Counted from the first letter of the stretch, positions 45,724 through 54,852 are shown. The stretch: 64,000 bases of DNA from an uncultured Roseiflexaceae bacterium (GCA_937988885.1 CALKHR010000197.1:1-64000); one strand, 5' to 3'. Notes: generated by a model not told the origin, from the sequence alone. Numbers and translations are program-made.

Positions 45724-45866
45724 TTTCTGTTTTCCGCATTAGAAAGCTTTTCAGAAAGCCTCTAACAGTTCTTTACTCCCCCCGAACAAGATGATGACGA
45801 TGCGTTGCATAGAACGGCGCATCGTCATTATGCTTTACAGCTCAATCGATGACCATCAGGCTCAAT

Positions 45867-45899
45867 CAAGCAAAACAGCCCACGGTAAACGTGGGCTGT
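45867..45899 (-). terminator. Terminator of the ECF sigma factor gene
   Basis: On the minus strand ACAGCCCACG and CGTGGGCTGT form a perfect 10-bp stem with a TTTAC loop, followed by TTTTGCTTG. It lies 23 bp beyond the sigma gene stop. Confidence 0.85.
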
Positions 45900-45921
45900 A
45901 ACGTGCCAAACTGTATCGATT

Positions 45922-46431
45922 TTAGCTTTGGTACACCTGGCGAAAGCGCTCGCGGGCGCGGAACAGCCGCGTTTTGACTGCGCTATTCGAGCAGCCGAGC
46001 GCATCGGCGATCTCCTGCGTGCCGCGTCCTTGGCAGGAGTGCAGCACCAGCGGTAGACGGTACATCGGAGGGATCTGCTCTAGGGCGGCGTGAACTGGCT
46101 CCTGCTCGTCGAGGCGCGATTCCACCACGTGCGAGCCACTGTGGAGATCAGTGTCGAGCAGGCCGGTAAAGCGGATGCGACGGCGGCGACGAAGGTAATC
46201 GTAAGCGGTGTTGGTAGCAATGCGATACAGCCATGCTGCTACGCTTGCTGCGCTATCACGCTGATCCCAAGCGCGTAACGCCTTGATAAACGTCTCCTGA
46301 CAAAGATCCTCGGCTGCCTCTCGATCACTCACGAGCCGTGTGAGATATGCTAACAACGGGCGCTGATATTCTTGGTAGAGCATCTCGATGTAGGCACCAG
46401 CTTGTAGCCGGGTCTCGGTCTGCGGCAGCAT
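45922..46431 (-). CDS. ECF-type RNA polymerase sigma factor
   Basis: This 169-residue sigma-70 family protein contains region 2 (about 15-85) with LYQEYQRPLLAYLTRLVSDREAAEDLCQETFIKALRA and WLYRIATNTAYDYLRRRRR. Region 4 (about 110-165) has PPMYRLPLVLHSCQGRGTQEIADALGCSNSAVKTRLFRARER. The ATG at 46431 is chosen because TAGGAGACAAGCTA lies directly upstream; the frame stays open further upstream but with no good start. No anti-sigma gene is adjacent, so its control is unknown. Confidence 0.93.
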   Translation of the reverse strand: MLPQTETRLQAGAYIEMLYQEYQRPLLAYLTRLVSDREAAEDLCQETFIKALRAWDQRDSAASVAAWLYRIATNTAYDYLRRRRRIRFTGLLDTDLHSGSHVVESRLDEQEPVHAALEQIPPMYRLPLVLHSCQGRGTQEIADALGCSNSAVKTRLFRARERFRQVYQS

Positions 46432-46801
46432 TAGCTTGTCTCCTAATATATATCTAAAGAGCGAATTGCTCGTACATTTGTCATTCGTCAATTGGGGAGA
46501 CCTATGCCACGAGTACAGTGTCAAGGCGCTACTTAGTTGATGTTCATCCGTATGGCATATGTCATATCGGGAGTATAGCAGTGAGGCATCAAAACACCAT
46601 CAGACTGCTGTTTTATGTGATGCTCGTCGCTAGTACGACCTTGAGGCTCAGTCTTAAGAAGCAGATGGCTCATTCAAAAGATCGAGGATAGAATTCATTT
46701 ACGAATCTTTAACGAAGTCTTAGGAATCGACCCTCAGAAACACACAAAAACATAGTAAAATAATTTGAAAGTTGCCATTCTCCCATCCTTAGGAAACAAA
46801 T
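46432..46801. other. Intergenic region at the edge of an AT-rich stretch
   Basis: No gene or repeat seen. A -10/-35 pair for the sigma gene or the NUDIX gene is not obvious. G+C falls noticeably from about 46.6 kb onward compared with the neighbourhood. Confidence 0.4.
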
Positions 46802-47296
46802 ATGTTTCAGAAACACAGTCACTGCTCTTACTGTGGCTCTCGCTTCGAGGATTTGGTTGCGTGGCCCCGTCATTGTGAGGTATGTGGCAATACGACCTAC
46901 TTAAATCCTCTCCCAGTTGCGGTGGTTGTGCTCCCAGTTGATCACGGCGTTTTGTTGGTTCGTCGTTCAATTCCTCCGCATGTTGGAGGCCTTGCTCTGC
47001 CAGGTGGCTATATCAATTTCGGTGAGACATGGCAGGCAGCCGCAGCTCGTGAGCTGTTCGAGGAGACGGGTATTACGGTCGATGCTGAAGAATTGCGCGA
47101 ATTTCGAGTGTTGAGCGCGCCTGAAGGCATGCTTCTCATCTTTGCGCTTGCTCAACACCGTCGTCGAGAAGAACTGCCAACACATATGCCGAATGCCGAA
47201 GCAAGCGAGTGGTTGATCGGCGATGCGACGACTCCTGTAGTTTTTGACTTACATGCTCAAGTTATTTGTGAATTTATGCGGAAAATGCATACATAA
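46802..47296 (+). CDS. NUDIX hydrolase with N-terminal zinc ribbon
   Basis: This 164-residue protein has an N-terminal zinc ribbon (C8, C11, C25, C28) and the NUDIX box GX5EX7REUXEEXGU at residues 69-91 (GYINFGETWQAAAARELFEETGI), so the catalytic glutamates are intact. NUDIX enzymes hydrolyse nucleoside diphosphates linked to other groups. The zinc-ribbon layout resembles NADH pyrophosphatase (NudC) and similar housekeeping members, but the substrate cannot be told. An AGGAAA site precedes the ATG. Codon use is more AT-rich than in neighbouring genes, which may reflect horizontal transfer. Confidence 0.88.
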   Translation: MFQKHSHCSYCGSRFEDLVAWPRHCEVCGNTTYLNPLPVAVVVLPVDHGVLLVRRSIPPHVGGLALPGGYINFGETWQAAAARELFEETGITVDAEELREFRVLSAPEGMLLIFALAQHRRREELPTHMPNAEASEWLIGDATTPVVFDLHAQVICEFMRKMHT

Positions 47297-47855
47297 GCGC
47301 TTTTTAGCTCATTATGAGCATGTGAGTTGATAAGTTCACGTACTATGTCCTTACTCTACTCCTGCCACATGGCCTATATCTAATCACCATATAATCCTAT
47401 TCTCGAGCGGGAAGGAATCTGCTATCATTAATTGGCCTAGCTAACTTATCTATACCTTTCGATTCTCGAAGGATTGCGGTTGATACATATTCCTGCCTCT
47501 GTAAGAACACCACGCCGTGTGATTCATTAGGCCCTTCGTAACACAAATAGTTACTCACATCATCTGCTTTTAGCATACGTTGTACTCGTATCATATATCT
47601 TTATCGATCTCTTGAAGCGATAAAGATATATGATATGGTTTTCGTATCGGCAGAATTAGGAGTGTTGTCTTATTTCTCTGAGAAGTGTTATTATTTCTTC
47701 TTAATGTATTAGTTGTTCAGTTTAGTTATCCTAACACTGTTTAGATATTATAATTGAACCTATTAATGTACTCTATTTAGCTAAGGCTAACACGACCTGA
47801 TCATCGTTGACATGAGCAACCTTTGTTTATGATCAAGGCGAAGGAGAGACGGTGT
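47297..47855. other. AT-rich intergenic region with a long perfect inverted repeat
   Basis: No strongly supported gene lies here. G+C is far below the neighbouring genes, with A/T runs around 47.68-47.80 kb. It contains the 17-bp perfect inverted repeat described separately, and a low-quality open frame of 65 codons on the minus strand at 47397-47594 that I do not call. The hybrid kinase gene begins at its end with a strong ribosome site. Confidence 0.6.
47590..47634. repeat. Perfect 17-bp inverted repeat
   Basis: ATCATATATCTTTATCG at 47590-47606 and its exact reverse complement at 47618-47634 enclose an 11-nt loop (ATCTCTTGAAG). It is AT-rich. No T-run follows on either strand in a way that would make it a typical terminator. 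It may be a regulator binding site or a cruciform. Confidence 0.75.
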
Positions 47856-49991
47856 ATGCTCACAACGATCAAACTCTCATCTCAGCAGCAGGAACAGCAA
47901 CGAGTCCAACTCCAGCAGTTATTGCGTTGGATCTTGCCGGTAGCACTCAGTATGGCCGTGTTGCAAGTGTTAGCCGGGATAATGACGTCATCATGGGTCA
48001 TTATGGTATCCGCGATCCCTACCTATTGCTTTTCGATGCTGATGTTCTTGGCACTCTGGTTCATCTCCCACGGCAAACTGATGCAGAGTGTCATGACGAT
48101 TAGTTTTGGGTTTTATATCGTTGCGATCGCCCTGTTTATCTTAGTGCCCGCCTGGCATCCTGTGCTGGTATTTGGCCCATTTATCGCGGTTGTGGTGACG
48201 CTCCCCTATGTGTCGAGCCGCGTGCTCTCGTATTTGAGCGCGCTTACGTGGATCGTGTTGTTGCTCTTGGCGATCCTGTCGCGGGTGCTTAAGCCCACCC
48301 ACGTCCCCCCACAAATCGCCGTCGATGTGGTGCTCGTCAGCGTCACCGTTACGATTCCCCCGATCTTCCTCCTGTTGCTGTGGCAGTACCACAAGCAACT
48401 CAACAACCTGTTGATGCAGGCTTTGGAGGCGAACGCTTCGCTGGAGGCCGCGATGGCCGAGGCGCAATCGGCTCGCGCCGCCGCCGAGCAGGCGAGCGAG
48501 CTAAAGACGCAGTTCTTGGCCAATATGTCGCACGAACTGCGCACACCGCTCAACTCCATCATTAACTTCACCCGCATCCTGAGCGCCGGTATGCGCGGCC
48601 CGGTCACCAGCGAACAGCGCGATTATCTCGCGCGTGTGCGCCAGAGCGGCGAGCACCTCTTGGGCCTGATCAACGATATTCTGGACCTCTCCAAGATTGA
48701 GGCTGGCCGTGTTGATCTGCAGATCGAGGCGGTGCAGATCACGCCGTTGATCCAGGGTGTGATGGCCACCGCAGCGGGTTTGACCAAGGATAAGCCGCTG
48801 ATCCTACGCCAGGAGTTGGCTCCGCATTTGCCACCCGTCGCCGCTGATCGCACGCGCCTGCGCCAGATTCTGCTGAACCTGCTCTCCAATGCCGCAAAGT
48901 TCACTCATAGCGGCGCGATCACTGTCCGAGCGCATCAGCAAGGCTCACAACTGATCATCAGCGTCTCCGACACAGGTATCGGCATCGCTCCGGAAGATCT
49001 CACCACGATCTTTGAGGAGTTCCGCCAACTCGAAGCTTCAGCGAATCGGCGTTACGAGGGCACTGGCTTGGGCTTGGCGATCTGCCGGAAGTTGGTGAAG
49101 TTGCACGGCGGAGATTTGTGGGTCGAGAGCACGCCCAATGTCGGCTCGATGTTCTCTTTTAACTTGCCGATTGTGTCGCAGCTGCCGAGCCAGGATGCCC
49201 ACGCAACCCTCGCTTCCGCCACCGATACGGGCATCCCGCTGTTGGTGGTGGACGACGATCCGTTGTCGATCGAGATTATTGCGACGAGCTTGGAGGACGA
49301 AGGGTACGCGGTGTATGGCCTCACCGATAGTCGCTGGGTGGTGCCGGAGGCGCGAACGCTGCGGCCAGCCGCGATCATTCTCGATGTGCTGATGCCACAC
49401 AAAGACGGTTGGGAAGTGCTCGCCGAACTGAAGAGCGAGCCGCAACTGCAATCGGTGCCGATTATCCTTTATACGATTGTGGAGGAGCGAAAAATCGGCT
49501 TTTACCTGGGGGCGAGCGCTTACCTCACGAAGCCGATCGATATCGAACAATTGCGAATCACCTTGGGGCGCCTCGTGAGCCAGGATGCGTCGGTGTTGGT
49601 GATCGATGATGACCCCGATATGTGCGAGGCGCTGAGTGCGCAACTCGAGGCTGTTGGGAATTATCAGGTGACGATTGCGCAGGGCGGGCAGGATGGTCTC
49701 GCACAAGCAGCGGCAGCGCCACCCGATCTGATCATTCTCGATTTGATGATGCCCGAAGTGGATGGTTTCGCAGTGTTGTCGGCGCTTGAACAGCTGCCCC
49801 AAACGCGCTCCATTCCGGTGATTGTGCTGACAGCGAAGGAGCTTGATGCGTGGGAACGCGAGTTGCTTGAGCAACGTGTGCGAGGTTTGGTTCTCAAGGA
49901 ATCGGCACCTCCAACGCAAGTACTTGACCATGTACGGGCTTTATTGGCCCAATCGAACTCTTTTTCAACGGTTGTGTACGAAAAGGACTAA
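47856..49991 (+). CDS. Hybrid sensor histidine kinase with two receiver domains
   Basis: This 711-residue protein starts at the ATG at 47856, eight bases after AAGGAGAGAC. Residues 25-175 contain about six transmembrane helices; residues 180-220 form a coiled coil. HisKA carries H226 in LANMSHELRTPL. HATPase_c (about 330-445) has LLNLLSNAAKF, DTGIGIAPE and GTGLGLAICRKL. Two receiver domains follow, about 458-580 and 582-705, each with a conserved aspartate in IILDVLMPHKDG and LIILDLMMPEVDG. The response regulator downstream starts only 4 bp after the stop, so they form a phosphorelay unit. Input signal unknown. Confidence 0.92.
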   Translation: MLTTIKLSSQQQEQQRVQLQQLLRWILPVALSMAVLQVLAGIMTSSWVIMVSAIPTYCFSMLMFLALWFISHGKLMQSVMTISFGFYIVAIALFILVPAWHPVLVFGPFIAVVVTLPYVSSRVLSYLSALTWIVLLLLAILSRVLKPTHVPPQIAVDVVLVSVTVTIPPIFLLLLWQYHKQLNNLLMQALEANASLEAAMAEAQSARAAAEQASELKTQFLANMSHELRTPLNSIINFTRILSAGMRGPVTSEQRDYLARVRQSGEHLLGLINDILDLSKIEAGRVDLQIEAVQITPLIQGVMATAAGLTKDKPLILRQELAPHLPPVAADRTRLRQILLNLLSNAAKFTHSGAITVRAHQQGSQLIISVSDTGIGIAPEDLTTIFEEFRQLEASANRRYEGTGLGLAICRKLVKLHGGDLWVESTPNVGSMFSFNLPIVSQLPSQDAHATLASATDTGIPLLVVDDDPLSIEIIATSLEDEGYAVYGLTDSRWVVPEARTLRPAAIILDVLMPHKDGWEVLAELKSEPQLQSVPIILYTIVEERKIGFYLGASAYLTKPIDIEQLRITLGRLVSQDASVLVIDDDPDMCEALSAQLEAVGNYQVTIAQGGQDGLAQAAAAPPDLIILDLMMPEVDGFAVLSALEQLPQTRSIPVIVLTAKELDAWERELLEQRVRGLVLKESAPPTQVLDHVRALLAQSNSFSTVVYEKD

Positions 49992-49994
49992 ACT

Positions 49995-50402
49995 ATGGTA
50001 GAGCCTGATCAGGCATGTGTTCTGGTTATCGAGGATGACATCAATAATTTGCTGGTGGTGACCGATTTTTTGCAGATGATGGGTGTGAAGGAAGTTCATT
50101 CTCGTCTTGAGGGGTGGCAAGGCTTACAGTTGGCACAAACGTTGACGAATCTCGATCTGATCCTGCTTGATATCCAACTGCCAAACGAGGATGGTTACGC
50201 ACTGCTCAAGCAGATTCGCTCAATCCCCTCCCTCAACCATATTCGTGTGGTGGCTGTCACTGCCAATGTGCTGCCGCAGGACGAGGCTCGCGCGCGCGAG
50301 GCTGGGTTCGATGGCTTTATCGGGAAACCGCTCGACTTCGACCGTTTCCCCCACCAGATTCGAGCGATCCTTCGTGGCGATCAAGTGTGGATGGCGCGCT
50401 GA
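49995..50402 (+). CDS. Single-domain response regulator
   Basis: This 135-residue protein is a stand-alone receiver domain. D59 in LILLDIQLPNEDG is the phospho-acceptor; acidic residues near the N-terminus (VIEDD at 11-15) and a lysine in FIGKPLDF are conserved. There is no output domain, so it may act as a phosphate shuttle or by protein contact. It starts 4 bp after the hybrid kinase stop. The pair is clearly one operon. Confidence 0.93.
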   Translation: MVEPDQACVLVIEDDINNLLVVTDFLQMMGVKEVHSRLEGWQGLQLAQTLTNLDLILLDIQLPNEDGYALLKQIRSIPSLNHIRVVAVTANVLPQDEARAREAGFDGFIGKPLDFDRFPHQIRAILRGDQVWMAR

Positions 50403-50437
50403 TACACCTTCAGGAGCACGCCATCCATCGGATGCGC

Positions 50438-50608
50438 CTATTCCCCATACCCTTCGGTATTGACGTAACTATACAGCCGTTGCAAAAGCTCGAATGATAA
50501 GGTTTTCCCTCCACCAGGTAGCTGTGCACGTTCCACGTACAGACGACGCAAGCGGTTCAACAGGGCCTCCACATAGGCGCGGCGTTCATCGGTTCGCGTA
50601 TCCATCAT
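50438..50608 (-). CDS. Small conserved-looking protein of unknown function (56 residues)
   Basis: A 56-residue protein on the minus strand. Start codon ATG at 50608 (tandem ATG-ATG) has a well-placed AAGGAG about five bases away, which is the best evidence it is real. The sequence is helical and charged: RTDERRAYVEALLNRLRRLYVERAQL, a GGGK turn and FELLQRLYSYVNTEGYGE. No membrane segment, no recognised domain. Its 3' end lies 35 bp from the convergent response-regulator gene. Confidence 0.65.
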   Translation of the reverse strand: MMDTRTDERRAYVEALLNRLRRLYVERAQLPGGGKTLSFELLQRLYSYVNTEGYGE

Positions 50609-51492
50609 CAAACTCCTTATACAGCATTGCGCTGCTTGGCGCGAATGTTCTCGCTACAATGCCATAGATACGAAGAGGGCGTGCAAGCCCAAGCTGTCTT
50701 GCAAACGCCTCGATTGCCGAAAGCACGTACTAAATGTCCATATCGCTCAAAGAAACGTTAGCGAGGCTATGAGTGGATGAATCTCTCGATACCGCATGTG
50801 TAGATGCGACTATGGAGAGATTTTTCGCTTTAGAATGCCGTACTATTGCCCAACGAGGCGTAGACCAAAAACGGCATACACTCTATACGTTTGAGGTGAG
50901 CGATAGTGTTTTCAACTGACGCGATTGTACTATACTGTATCGTTTAGAGATGACAATGCGATGCAGATTTGCTACGTGAAAATGAAAATTGCGAAATATT
51001 TGATTGATGATGCGTTGCAAATTGCTATGAATCGCTTGATTTCGGCGTGATTATGGCGGAAGTGCGATGGAATCCTCGGATACCACTTGCAGTGCGATAC
51101 GATGACTCGCTCACGATGTGTCCTACCTGTGTGAGTTGCTACCACGATCTTCGGAGAACGTGGTGTCGGTAGATTGTCCGCAGCAGCGCATCAACAACCC
51201 AAAACGGTCAGCGGGTTTAACAGCGCACAGCCCAGCCGGATTTGGTTGAACCCGATGAACAATTTGATAGCTCCGCAGGCGTGTGGCAGGACGTGAGGAC
51301 TCTATGGTTATGATTTCTCACCGAATAGTAACATTTTTGCATCGGGGATCGTATACTACATAAACAACAGGCAAACTCGGCATCTCACTCCGCCATATTC
51401 AACTCTCTCATCAGTTCGGCTCAAGCACGCTACTACACATGCGGAAAGGAGGAAGGAGTATCTACTGCGAACAGTTGATGCTCTGAAGCACG
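50609..51492. other. Long noncoding region before the SPFH genes
   Basis: No convincing gene is found in these 884 bp. The 51157-51247 part contains a degraded relative of the palindromic repeat and a copy of the AATCCGG-type element (51227-51247, minus orientation). The region should also carry the SPFH operon promoter; TATACT-like words occur but no good -35. Confidence 0.5.
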
Positions 51493-53007
51493 ATGAGTAG
51501 ATTAAAACGTGTTGTTGAAGTCGCTCAAGAAATCGCGACGAGCGAGCAGTTTGAACAATTTCGCATTAATGCTGCCGATTTTATCTCGGCTCGCGAGCGC
51601 GGCGAATCGTCTGGCACACAGATCGAGCAGATGACCGCCGCCTTAGATGATGCCTCCGAGGTTGTGAATCGGAGCTTTTCGCAGCAAGACCGCAATAACG
51701 GTCAGTTTACGAATATTATCTCGCCTGTTGTTATTCCGAAGAATCATCGTTCGTTTTTCTGGGTAGCATTGACGTTTATCTTCGTGGTGATCGGTGTGCT
51801 GGGCGGAACCGCCGCTGTCATCATGGATCGCACGACTGGGTTGACCAATTTCGCCATGGTGTTTTTTGGGCCACACTACTGGCTGGTGTTAATCGCGTAC
51901 GTGGCCTTTAATATCTGGCGAAACAGTTTTGTGATGGTGCCCGATGGTTGCCAGGCGTTGATAACGCGCTTTGGTAAGCTTGAGCAGATCGTGGGGCCGG
52001 GCCGCACAGTGCTGCTCAACCCGTGGAAGCGCGTGAGCTACATCGTCAATACGACCCGCGAGTACCCTTACAACGCCCCGATCCGCGAAGCGCCAACCGC
52101 GAGCCGAGTGAACGCTTCAGTCGACCTGTTCTTGCAGTTCAAGATCGAAGACCCGGCGGCCTTCATCTTTACATTGGGTGGTTCACGCGGTTTCCAGGAG
52201 AAGTTGCTGAACGCGATCAGCGAGGTGACGCGCGCCCTGATCTACGAGCAGAAGGCCGAGGATATCTACGACTTGGTGGGTGAGAGCACGCAGACGCTGC
52301 TCGACAGCCTGAACCAGCAGTTCCTGCCTGCGGTGCGCTTCGTGAACGCGAACATCACGCACGCCGAGCCTTCGAGCCAGGAGTATCGGATGGACTTGGC
52401 CGCGCCCGAGATGGTGCGCGTGGCCAAGGAGGCCTACACGTATCAGTACGAGCTGCAGCTTCGCAAGGAGCAGGACGAGGGTGATCTGAACCGTGAGCTG
52501 GCGTCGCTTCAAGAGACGCTCTCGGCGATTCGCGCGGAGATCGCCACCTACCAGGCGCAGATCGATACGGCCAGCGAGCGCGAGACCTACCGCGCCGAGG
52601 CGTACGCTCGCCAGTTGTTGAGCGAGGCCGAGAGCGCGGCCAAGGCCAACGCGGCGCTGCTCGAGGCGCAGGCGCTCGATATTCGGGCGGTCAGCAGCGC
52701 TTCGTATCCCGAGATTTTGCAGTACCGCTACCAGCAGGATGTGCTGGACCGCCTCGAAGCGGTGGCCGATTATCTGCCGCAGATCGTGCAGCTCGGTGGC
52801 TCGGAGAAGCAGCAGATCGATTATCTTGAGACGGCTCGCACGATGCTCGGTATCGTCGATCAAGATTTGTACAGCGAGAATGATATTCGGGAGCTTCGTC
52901 AGCGCGTTCAGGCTATTCAAGCCCGCATTCAGCAACGTGCTCAGCAACTACGCCAGCTCGAGGAAGTGGCTCCTGTTGTTGCTGAAACAGAGGGAGGCGC
53001 AGCATGA
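51493..53007 (+). CDS. SPFH/band-7 domain membrane protein (first of pair)
   Basis: This 504-residue protein has two hydrophobic segments (about residues 79-101 and 115-138), then an SPFH/band-7 domain (about 140-330) with VPDGCQALITRFGKLEQIVGPGRTVLLNPWKRV and an RVNASVDLFLQFKIEDPAAF core. A long coiled coil (about 330-430) rich in Glu, Gln, Arg and Ala follows, as in flotillin-like proteins. Such proteins form ring-like assemblies in membranes and influence microdomains or proteases. It overlaps the next SPFH gene by 4 bp (ATGA), so the two are translationally coupled and probably form a hetero-oligomer. Confidence 0.88.
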   Translation: MSRLKRVVEVAQEIATSEQFEQFRINAADFISARERGESSGTQIEQMTAALDDASEVVNRSFSQQDRNNGQFTNIISPVVIPKNHRSFFWVALTFIFVVIGVLGGTAAVIMDRTTGLTNFAMVFFGPHYWLVLIAYVAFNIWRNSFVMVPDGCQALITRFGKLEQIVGPGRTVLLNPWKRVSYIVNTTREYPYNAPIREAPTASRVNASVDLFLQFKIEDPAAFIFTLGGSRGFQEKLLNAISEVTRALIYEQKAEDIYDLVGESTQTLLDSLNQQFLPAVRFVNANITHAEPSSQEYRMDLAAPEMVRVAKEAYTYQYELQLRKEQDEGDLNRELASLQETLSAIRAEIATYQAQIDTASERETYRAEAYARQLLSEAESAAKANAALLEAQALDIRAVSSASYPEILQYRYQQDVLDRLEAVADYLPQIVQLGGSEKQQIDYLETARTMLGIVDQDLYSENDIRELRQRVQAIQARIQQRAQQLRQLEEVAPVVAETEGGAA

Positions 53008-54302
53008 GTGTAGATATTCGGCGACAACAAGCCTCGAAGATCAAGGAGGCTGTGGCGGCCTGGAACAATATTCGCCAGTTGCTGCAATCAGGTGAATCGG
53101 GTCAAGTCGTGCCGGTGGTGATCCCCCGCGATCGGCGACGCTTCGGCTGGATGATGCTGTTCGCCTTGGGGATCTACCTGCTGGGTGTGGCGATCTTTAG
53201 CGGTGGCCCGTTCGGCGTGCTGATCGGGTTGGGCGCGCTGGTGGTGTTGGGCGTCTCGTTGGTGTGGTATTGGACGGGCGTGGTGGTCGAGATCGAGCAG
53301 GGTAACACGGGCATTCTCTCGTCGTACGGCAAGATTGTGGGAACGCTGCCTCCCGGTCGCCACTTCTTGTGGATGCCGTGGGAGAAGGTCGAGGCGGTGG
53401 TCGATACCTCGACCGAGATCCCGTACAACGCGCCTGTGCTGGCCTGCCCCACCCGCGAGAACGTGCCGTTGAAGGCGATCGAGTTCTTCTTGAAGTTCCG
53501 CATCGAGGACCCGGTGGCGTTTGTGCGCAATATCGGAGCGAGCAATTTCGATATGGTGCTGAGCAGCGCGGTACAGGACGCTATTCGTCAGCGCAGCCGC
53601 CAAGTGCAGACCGAGCGCGCCTACGACCTGCGCGGTAGCGATGTCGGCGATATGCAGGCCTACCTGAACCGCCAGATGGCTCGCTACGGTGTGCGAATCA
53701 CCGGCGCGAATATCCCCGATGTGCAGTTGCCGGATCAGTATCAGCAGCACTTGGCGACACGCGAGCGCGTCGCGAAGGAGCTCGACGCCTACGCACGCGA
53801 GTGGGAACTCATCCGCAAGCAGCGCACCGATAGCCTCCTGATGGAGATTGAGCGCGCGAAGAAGGTGAGGGACGCGAAGTTGGTGGAGGTGAAGGGCGCT
53901 GTGAACCGTGCCCGCGAGGTGGTGGCCCGCATGCTCCAGGACAAGGAGACGGAGGCGCAGCGGGTGCGCTGGGAGATCGAGGCTCGCGGTCGCGCCACGC
54001 TGAAGGAGGCCGAGAACGAGGCGCGTGGGCTTCAGCACTTGGGCCAGGCGTACCAGGACAACCGCGCTGTGTTGCAGTACGAGTTGGCGCGTCGGCGGCT
54101 GCAGGTGGCTGAGATGCTGATGAGAAAGGCGCCGCGTCCGGTGGTGGTGCGCGGCCAAGAGGGCGAGCAGACGGCGCTTTCGACGCTGGTGCTGGCGCAG
54201 ATGTTGCCCAACCTGCTGACCGCTCCGCAGCCGAAGTCGAACGGAACTCAAGCCGACCCAAAACTGCGCAATATGCTGAACAGCGATATGTCGCATAGCT
54301 AG
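53004..54302 (+). CDS. SPFH/band-7 domain membrane protein (second of pair)
   Basis: This 432-residue protein has two hydrophobic segments near the N-terminus (about residues 50-90), then an SPFH domain (about 95-260) with EQGNTGILSSYGKIVGTLPPGRHFLWMPWEKVEAVVDTSTEIPYN. A charged coiled coil (about 265-380) rich in Arg, Glu and Lys follows. Overall arrangement parallels the first gene, although the sequences are diverged. The ATG overlaps the preceding TGA. A strong terminator follows the stop, closing the operon. Confidence 0.88.
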   Translation: MSVDIRRQQASKIKEAVAAWNNIRQLLQSGESGQVVPVVIPRDRRRFGWMMLFALGIYLLGVAIFSGGPFGVLIGLGALVVLGVSLVWYWTGVVVEIEQGNTGILSSYGKIVGTLPPGRHFLWMPWEKVEAVVDTSTEIPYNAPVLACPTRENVPLKAIEFFLKFRIEDPVAFVRNIGASNFDMVLSSAVQDAIRQRSRQVQTERAYDLRGSDVGDMQAYLNRQMARYGVRITGANIPDVQLPDQYQQHLATRERVAKELDAYAREWELIRKQRTDSLLMEIERAKKVRDAKLVEVKGAVNRAREVVARMLQDKETEAQRVRWEIEARGRATLKEAENEARGLQHLGQAYQDNRAVLQYELARRRLQVAEMLMRKAPRPVVVRGQEGEQTALSTLVLAQMLPNLLTAPQPKSNGTQADPKLRNMLNSDMSHS

Positions 54303-54329
54303 ACGTCGGTTACCGTTGATTGGATGGTT

Positions 54330-54363
54330 GAGAGGCTTGGTGTATGCCAAGCCTCTCTTTTTG
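54330..54363 (+). terminator. Terminator of the SPFH operon
   Basis: GAGAGGCTTGG and CCAAGCCTCTC form an 11-bp perfect stem with a TGTATG loop, followed by TTTTTG. It begins 27 bp after the stop. Confidence 0.9.
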
Positions 54364-54428
54364 CGTATTGATGCTGGATGTGAGGGCTGTGACAAGAGGA
54401 AGCAGTTGTTAGGCGACGTGAAGGAACT

Positions 54429-54451
54429 GATACCGAATCTGGTTGGACAGT
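54429..54451 (+). repeat. Dispersed 23-bp element, plus-strand copy
   Basis: The 23-bp sequence GATACCGAATCTGGTTGGACAGT matches the reverse complement of 63769-63791 at 20 of 23 positions. A third relative with weaker match is at 51227-51247. Confidence 0.65.
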
Positions 54452-54816
54452 GGCTCTATCCCAAGCTGTCTTAGCCTACGGTAGCAATGCAGAATCGCAA
54501 TATTGAGCAGATGCGCCTCTTTACTTTTCAACGAAAGCACAGTCATCTCGAACGCTCGAAGCCCTGAGCGAAGCGAATGGGGAGAGATCTCAATGCACAC
54601 TACAATGCAGAACGACGAGATTTCTCGCGTCGCCTAGCGGCTTGCTCGAAATGACTATGAGAACAATGAAGATAAAACACGAAGCACTATGACAGCTTTT
54701 CAACGACAACGATCCAGTCGGTCTTGGTATGACTGGATCGAACCCCAAACGCTCAAGGCAGGACGTAACGAGGAGATTCCGCTGCTCCATGTGGAATGAA
54801 TCTGAAGGCGATGCGC

Positions 54817-54852
54817 ACCAAAACGAGGCCAGATTCCCTAGAACCTGGCCTC
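54817..54852 (-). terminator. Terminator of the giant exported protein gene
   Basis: On the minus strand GAGGCCAG and CTGGCCTC form an 8-bp stem with a 12-nt loop, followed by GTTTTGG. It lies about 90 bp past the stop of the gene at 54942. Confidence 0.6.

Larger units (their letters stand above)
45372..45921. other. 550-bp convergent intergenic region with an inverted-repeat-bounded element
   Basis: This is unusually long for a gap between convergent genes. A 21-bp imperfect inverted repeat at 45397-45417 and 45746-45766 (core GCTTTCT-AAAAGC) bounds it. Inside are two tandem hairpins: GGGGC-GATAA-GCCCC at 45545-45559 and CCAAAGGGGCCG-CAGT-CGGCCCTTTGG at 45572-45598. An AAAGGAG site stands before a 14-codon ORF at 45679-45723. 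Beyond, a perfect 11-bp stem lies at 45794-45828. No transposase or known RNA is recognised. Confidence 0.55.

Noticed and set aside
47397..47594. 65-codon minus-strand open frame in the AT-rich gap
   Set aside because: The start lies inside an inverted repeat, ribosome site is weak and no domain is recognised; kept as uncertain rather than called.
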